64,000 nucleotides of DNA from Fibrisoma montanum (GTDB lineage Bacteria > Bacteroidota > Bacteroidia > Cytophagales > Spirosomataceae), in assembly GCF_003583365.1 (NCBI RefSeq), contig NZ_QXED01000007.1, forward strand, positions 366,498 through 430,497, given 5' to 3'. Position 1 is the stretch's first letter. Every line of letters starts with the position of its first letter. A program made the position numbers and the translations under genes. The notes under the pieces were generated by a model. The model had not been told where the DNA came from, did no database searches, and worked only from the letters and a program-made list of their open reading frames with translations. Shown in pieces: positions 59,924 to 64,000 of the stretch.

Positions 59924-60559
59924 TTATTTATTCGGCTGGGGCGTTACCCGCAGATACGGCTTCACGAACGTAACACCTTTGGGAAACTTCTCTTCCAGCT
60001 GGTCGTTCGGAACGGCCGGCGTCACGATCACGTCCTGCCCCTCCTCCCAGTCGGCCGGGGTAGCCACCTGGTAGTTGGCCGTCAGTTGCAGCGAATCGAT
60101 TACGCGCAGCAGCTCGTTGAAATTCCGGCCCGTTGAGGCAGGGTACGTCAGCGTCAGCTTGATTTTTTTGTCGGGCCCAATCACGAACACCGATCGCACG
60201 GTAGCTTTCTCGCTGGCGTTCGGGTGAATCATGTCGTATAGCGTAGCCACGGTCCGGTCGGCATCGGCAATAATGGGGAAGTTAACTTCCGAACCCGTTA
60301 CGTCCTTGATGTCCGGTGTCCAGCGGTTGTGCGATTCCAGATCGTCGACCGACACCGCGATTACTTTAACGTTGCGCTTGCCAAACTCGTCTTTCAGCAG
60401 CGCCGTACGACCGAGTTCAGTGGTACAAACCGGCGTAAAATCGGCGGGGTGCGAAAACAGCATCCCCCACGAATCGCCGAGCCATTCGTGAAAACGGATG
60501 TGGCCTTGTGTGGTGTCGGCCTCAAAATCCGGGGCGATGTCTCCTAAGCGAAGTGACAT
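59924..60559 (-). CDS. 1-Cys peroxiredoxin (Prx6-type)
   Basis: 211 residues. The peroxidatic cysteine is C45 in the motif HPADFTPVCTTELG; the N terminus DIAPDFEADTTQGHIRFHEWLG and the C-terminal extension ANYQVATPADWEEGQDVIVTPAVPNDQLEEKFPKG are hallmarks of the Prx6/AhpE-like group, which uses a single catalytic Cys. It reduces hydrogen peroxide and lipid peroxides in the cytoplasm. Its own reductant cannot be inferred from the neighbours. Hairpin terminator just downstream. Confidence 0.92.
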   Translation of the reverse strand: MSLRLGDIAPDFEADTTQGHIRFHEWLGDSWGMLFSHPADFTPVCTTELGRTALLKDEFGKRNVKVIAVSVDDLESHNRWTPDIKDVTGSEVNFPIIADADRTVATLYDMIHPNASEKATVRSVFVIGPDKKIKLTLTYPASTGRNFNELLRVIDSLQLTANYQVATPADWEEGQDVIVTPAVPNDQLEEKFPKGVTFVKPYLRVTPQPNK

Positions 60560-60672
60560 AGTTGAAGGTGTTTAAGTTTATAAATTCTATCTACTTTATG
60601 TAGATTAATACAAATGGAAAAACCGGCTGTAGACCGGTTTTCAGGGCAAACGTAAACAGGATTTTGAAAGTT

Positions 60673-61329
60673 TCAAATCAATTTATCCTCAACGGCCATC
60701 CTGACCAGTTCGGCCGCATTACGGACCTGCAGCCGACGCATCATGTTGGCCCGGTGGTTGTCGACTGTGCGAACGCTGAGTTGTAATTTTTCGGCGATTT
60801 CGCGGCTGCTCATGCCCTCAACCAGGAATTGCAGAATCTCTCTTTCTTTCTTCGACAGGCGCGACTGGCGTTGAGCCCGGCCGTGTTTTTCGCCTTTCTT
60901 CAACTGCTGCATGTAGCCGTTGAGAATAATGGTCGCCACGGGCGAACTGTAGTACTTCTCACCTGAGGCAATGGTCCGGATGGCCTTCACCATTTCGTCC
61001 GACGAGGAATCCTTCAGGATATACCCATAGGCCCCGGCCTCGACTGATCGCAGGATGTAGTCCTCATTGTTGTGCATCGACAACATCAGAACCCGAACAC
61101 CCTTGTAGAGCCGCGAGATAACCTGTGTGGTCTGGATGCCCGACATGCCCGGCAGCGAAATGTCCATCAGCACGACGTCGGGTCGCTGGGCCTTGAGCTT
61201 TTCCAGCGCTTCTTCGCCGTCGTTGGCTTCGTCGACTATTTCCAATCCTTCGGCCTGTTCCAGTAGGAGCCGAATACCGTCGCGAACGATCGAGTGATCG
61301 TCCACCAGCATCAATTTAGTAGGTGTCAT
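60673..61329 (-). CDS. NarL/FixJ-type response regulator
   Basis: 218 residues. Receiver 1-125: LVDDHS at 8-13, phospho-acceptor D56 in VVLMDISLPGMSG, MLSMHN, and YGYILKDSS. C-terminal LuxR-type helix-turn-helix (about 152-212): LSKKEREILQFLVEGMSSREIAEKLQLSVRTVDNHRANMMRRL. The start codon lies 14 bases inside the kinase gene, so the two genes overlap and are co-translated. Paired with the kinase encoded upstream. Confidence 0.94.
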   Translation of the reverse strand: MTPTKLMLVDDHSIVRDGIRLLLEQAEGLEIVDEANDGEEALEKLKAQRPDVVLMDISLPGMSGIQTTQVISRLYKGVRVLMLSMHNNEDYILRSVEAGAYGYILKDSSSDEMVKAIRTIASGEKYYSSPVATIILNGYMQQLKKGEKHGRAQRQSRLSKKEREILQFLVEGMSSREIAEKLQLSVRTVDNHRANMMRRLQVRNAAELVRMAVEDKLI

Positions 61330-62902
61330 GATGAATGGGTTGAGTATGATAAGGAATGCTCACCTGTACTTTGGTGCCTTTTCCAGGCACTGAACTGATT
61401 TTAAATTTAGCGTTAAGGAGCTTGGCCCGCTCCTGCATATTATGTAACCCTTGTGAAACCCGTCTGTTTGATTCACGAGTTCCATTGGCCTGTGAACGGG
61501 CTTCATGCAGGTCGTCGGTTTCCTTCTGGCGCTGGAGTTTACTGGTGGGCTTAAACCCGCGGCCATCGTCCGTAACGATCAGGTGCAGGTAGCTGTCTTT
61601 CTCGAACAACCCGATGTGCACGTGCGACGGCTGGGCATGGCGAACCGCGTTGCTGACGGCCTCCTGCGTGACGCGGTAGAGCATGATTTCCAGGTCCCGG
61701 TTCAGGCGGGGCATATCGGGCGTCAGGTTCGTTTCGAACGTTACGTCGATGGCTTCGCTGCGGTCGTTTTCGGCCAGCATCTTCAGCGCCGGAATGACGC
61801 CGAAATCACTCAGTACGGTCGGCATCAGGTTGTTGGAAATGGTCCGGGTTTCCTGAATGGTCTGCGTGATGAGGTTCTTGAGCGTACCGAGGTTTTTAGC
61901 ATAGGGTGCGGGGCCGTTCGCTTCCGGAGTCTGGGCTCTGTTGCGGGCCAGTGCCGCTTCCAGGCCTTCGATCTGAAGCTTGATGGCCGTCAGCATCTGC
62001 CCCAGCCCATCGTGCAGTTCCCTCGACAGCCGCTTGCGTTCTTCTTCCTGGCCGGCAATGAGGTACGACGTCCGGATCTTCTGCTCGTCGATCTCTTTCT
62101 GGTACTGCTGCTTAGTAGCCTCAAACAGTTTCTGCCGGGTTTCTTTCAGGGATTTGTTGGCACTCAGCAGTTTTTTATTGGCAGACGTCATGCGGGCTTC
62201 GGCCGCGATCAGCTGCGCGAGTGTCTGTTTCAGTTTGCGGGCCGCCGGCCGGAAAATGAGCAGCCCGATACCGAGCAGCACCACAATCGTAAACATATAC
62301 AGATACAGCTCGATGGTCTGCATCTGGTTCAGTTCCCGGCGCAGCTGAGCCGTATATTCGCGGACAATCGCGTCGATTTCTTGCAGAAATGGCTTTTCGT
62401 TAGTCAGCATCAGCTGCAGACTGGCCTGCACGTCGGGCTGGCTGACCTCCTCGAACCGTTGCAGCCGCATCATGCGCCGAGCGCTGGATTGAATGGCTTC
62501 GAACTCTGGCGAAACGTCGCGGTACATCTGCCTGATCGTATCCGAGAGCTGGATGGTAATGTTCTGGTCTGATACCCGGCCTTCCCGGCCTTCGAGGTGG
62601 TAGCGTTCAAACGTATCGAACACGCGCCGAAGCTCGGCAATGTTGGTCGCCAGTTTGGTCTGTTCGCCGGGGTCAGCAATCTGCAGGGCCTGCTTCACGA
62701 TCTGCTGGCTCTGGTGCCGCTGCAGGGCCGCGTAGCGAATGATAAATAGCTCATTCTGCACGGCTCTGAGCCGCCACTGTGTCACGCCCTGCCCGATGGT
62801 CAGCAACACCGCGAGCGTAACCAGCATCGTTACGTACAAACGAGTGAAGCGAAAGGGAATGACTTGGTGATTTTTGTTGTTATTGCTGAAAACGTCTGAC
62901 AC
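61316..62902 (-). CDS. NarX/DegS-type sensor histidine kinase
   Basis: 528 residues. Two membrane helices (about 20-42 and 200-220) bracket a helical periplasmic region with coiled-coil character; a long coiled cytoplasmic linker follows. The HisKA_3 motif with the phospho-acceptor His is RLSRELHDGLGQMLTAIKLQIEG, and the HATPase has LYRVTQEAVSNAVRHAQPSHVHIGLFEKD and DDGRGFKP with GLHNMQERAKLLNAKF. It phosphorylates the NarL-type regulator it overlaps by 14 bases. Signal unknown. Confidence 0.93.
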   Translation of the reverse strand: MSDVFSNNNKNHQVIPFRFTRLYVTMLVTLAVLLTIGQGVTQWRLRAVQNELFIIRYAALQRHQSQQIVKQALQIADPGEQTKLATNIAELRRVFDTFERYHLEGREGRVSDQNITIQLSDTIRQMYRDVSPEFEAIQSSARRMMRLQRFEEVSQPDVQASLQLMLTNEKPFLQEIDAIVREYTAQLRRELNQMQTIELYLYMFTIVVLLGIGLLIFRPAARKLKQTLAQLIAAEARMTSANKKLLSANKSLKETRQKLFEATKQQYQKEIDEQKIRTSYLIAGQEEERKRLSRELHDGLGQMLTAIKLQIEGLEAALARNRAQTPEANGPAPYAKNLGTLKNLITQTIQETRTISNNLMPTVLSDFGVIPALKMLAENDRSEAIDVTFETNLTPDMPRLNRDLEIMLYRVTQEAVSNAVRHAQPSHVHIGLFEKDSYLHLIVTDDGRGFKPTSKLQRQKETDDLHEARSQANGTRESNRRVSQGLHNMQERAKLLNAKFKISSVPGKGTKVQVSIPYHTQPIHHDTY

Positions 62903-62986
62903 GTCGGTGTTTTGTGTATAGATCGTTCAGTAAAGTTAATAATTTTTGTAGTTTTACCCTGTTTTTATAGCCAAGTGCCCAACGCC

Positions 62987-63466
62987 ATGAAACGATTGCT
63001 CATTCTCCTGCTTTGCGTGGGTGTAGTCGCCCCGGCCTTTCGTCCGATTGAACCTGGTTCGGCAGTCAGCGCGCCGACTGCCGAACCAGTAAAACTCTCG
63101 TGGGAAGCCCTGCGCGATGTTACGTTTAAGAAAAAATGGTACGCTGAGGAATCCGTGTACATGCTGTATCCCACGTTTGGCCCGACTATTCAGAAGTTGA
63201 ATGGCAAGGCAGTTGAGCTGACCGGGTACGTACTGCCGGTTGATCTGGAGTCGAATCTGTATGTGCTGTCGGCTTTCCCGTACAGCGCCTGTTTCTTCTG
63301 CGGGGGTGCCGGTCCGGAATCCGTCGTATCGCTGAAATTCAAGAAATCAGGCAAGAAGTTCAAGACCGACGAACGCCGGACGTTCCGCGGTACGTTGAAA
63401 CTGAACGCCGACAATATCTACGAGCTGAACTACATCCTCGCCGACGCTGAGCTTATCGAACAATAA
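62987..63466 (+). CDS. Exported protein with Cys-x-x-Cys motif, unrecognised
   Basis: 159 residues from ATG 62987, which opens a signal peptide (MKRLLILLLCVGVVAPAF); the frame upstream is open but lacks one. The mature part is VKLSWEALRDVTFKKKWYAEESVYMLYPTFGPTIQKLNGKAVELTGYVLPVDLESN, then FPYSACFFCGGAGPESVVSLKFKKSGKKF. The C-F-F-C-G-G pattern within an OB-like strand arrangement suggests metal or disulphide use. The family is common in Bacteroidota but without known role. Divergent from the kinase gene; a strong terminator follows. Confidence 0.7.
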   Translation: MKRLLILLLCVGVVAPAFRPIEPGSAVSAPTAEPVKLSWEALRDVTFKKKWYAEESVYMLYPTFGPTIQKLNGKAVELTGYVLPVDLESNLYVLSAFPYSACFFCGGAGPESVVSLKFKKSGKKFKTDERRTFRGTLKLNADNIYELNYILADAELIEQ

Positions 63467-63482
63467 GCTACCCAGCTTTTAG

Positions 63483-63518
63483 ACAACAGCCCGCCGGGTC
63501 GACCCGGCGGGCTGTTGT
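63483..63518 (+). terminator. Perfect 36-bp palindrome terminator
   Basis: ACAACAGCCCGCCGGGTC and its exact complement form an 18-bp stem centred on GTCGAC, followed by TTG and a T-rich TTTGTAG. Ends the exported protein gene. Confidence 0.8.
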
Positions 63519-63688
63519 TGTTTGTAGCGGTACGGTTCAGGCACTGACGTGACGGCAACGGATTGTTAACTCCACTGCGCAGCCGGTAACTTCGTTATAC
63601 TGTTGACGTGCGTCAGGCGACTGGTAGACGTAAGCGTTGAAGTATATGATGATCTTCATGTGGTTCGATACGTCCGCAGTCCGGTTCG

Positions 63689-63877
63689 TTAAGCCTCATG
63701 GGTTCCTCGATCCGCTTTGTCATATATGTAGGAAGGAGTGACCGTCTCGTTGATGATTTTGATGTAGGTAATAATGCGGGCTCCGTCTGATTCGCCGGTA
63801 CATTTGGATGTGATTTTGAGCCGTACTTTATTGAAGCTACCGCCCAGCGATCTACCGAGCGTTGGGTTCTCAGTGTC
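63689..63877 (-). pseudogene. 3' fragment of a gene cut by the IS element at the right edge
   Basis: A minus-strand frame of 62 codons ends at a TAA (63689-63691) and reads DTENPTLGRSLGGSFNKVRLKITSKCTGESDGARIITYIKIINETVTPSYIYDKADRGTHEA. It has the look of a real protein C terminus (a beta-rich end), has no start codon, and the frame is closed by a stop right at the IS border. The rest was displaced or lost by the insertion. Family not recognised. Confidence 0.55.
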
Positions 63878-63881
63878 TTAG

Positions 63882-64000
63882 CCCCCTGAAGAGTTGGACA
63901 AAATTGTAAAAACAATTAAGTCCTTTTAACTTCAGAAATGATGAGCAAAACCAGACGAACGTTCACCCCCGAGGACCGCTATTCCATCGTCCAGGAGTCA
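63882..64000 (+). mobile_element. IS3-family insertion sequence, left end (runs off the window)
   Basis: After a terminal sequence CCCCTGAAGAGTTGGACAAAATT lies an ATG (63938, or 63941) starting M-(M)-S-K-T-R-R-T-F-T-P-E-D-R-Y-S-I-V-Q-E, the OrfA N terminus of IS3-family elements. The frame is open to the edge. The remainder, including OrfB with the DDE catalytic core, would lie to the right. Its exact left boundary is uncertain by about 10 bases. Confidence 0.8.

Noticed and set aside
61505..62572. 355-codon plus-strand frame across the histidine kinase gene
   Set aside because: Antisense to a well-supported kinase; no domain, no signal peptide, arises from GC-rich third positions.
1..64000. 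CRISPR arrays, tRNA and rRNA genes
   Set aside because: Repeats seen are tandem without spacers or palindromes; no cloverleaf or rRNA-like stretch was noticed.

Overview
The window reads as a chromosome segment of a Bacteroidota bacterium, most likely a Cytophagales member close to Spirosoma, Fibrella or Rudanella. The support is: a SusC/SusD pair, many lipoproteins with a Bacteroidota-type lipobox, LytS/LytTR regulators, an Rrf2 regulator, a CE15 esterase, promoters of the TTTG/TAnnTTTG type, and moderately GC-rich coding DNA. Genus is inference. I saw no rRNA, tRNA or CRISPR array.

Layout. 1-1532: 5' part of a beta-propeller sensor, cut by the window edge. 1.6-9.1 kb: a minus-strand run of small secreted or lipid-anchored proteins (four NTF2-like lipoproteins, a RidA-like lipoprotein, a TPR protein) plus a GNAT enzyme, a DUF1624 membrane protein and an NAD-dependent epimerase. 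Some of these lipoproteins share nearly identical signal-peptide DNA in front of unrelated mature domains. 9.6-15.2 kb: an orphan LytTR regulator, a DUF1801 protein, a decayed serA copy, a CE15 glucuronoyl esterase, a ThuA gene cut by an IS3-type remnant, and an OmpA protein. 15.6-19.7 kb: a LytS kinase, LytTR regulator and AraC regulator in one operon, then small genes. 19.7-22.7 kb: an AT-richer island with a MITE-like element, a pentapeptide-repeat protein, an alpha/beta hydrolase and a broken lipoprotein gene.

22.7-35.7 kb: a lipoprotein with a TonB-plug-like end, an AlkZ-like winged-helix protein, a GNAT enzyme, and an RND efflux operon (adaptor, pump, TolC, lone receiver) facing an OmpR/kinase pair. 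Then an Rrf2 regulator divergent from an ACT-domain/DUF1684/DUF4395 operon. 35.8-48.9 kb: SusC, SusD, an exported cyanophycinase-family enzyme, two tandem DoxX-like membrane proteins, an APC amino-acid permease, a phytoene-desaturase-like flavoprotein and a YeiH transporter, all on the plus strand. The first six look like a peptide or polyamide uptake locus, possibly for cyanophycin; this is the best candidate for an undescribed system here.

49.2-64 kb: a release-factor-like baeRF protein followed by the last two helices of a microbial rhodopsin (retinal lysine present, counterion aspartate replaced by proline), PhoD-like, M28 and S41 hydrolases, a HAD phosphatase, an APC permease, an LLM flavin monooxygenase, a GH25 lysozyme, a 1-Cys peroxiredoxin, a NarL/NarX-type two-component pair and an exported protein. 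At the right edge an IS3-family element has cut another gene.

Several genes carry short in-frame repeats. The most striking is a 44-bp-arm inverted repeat inside the second DoxX-like gene. Strong hairpin terminators separate many units.
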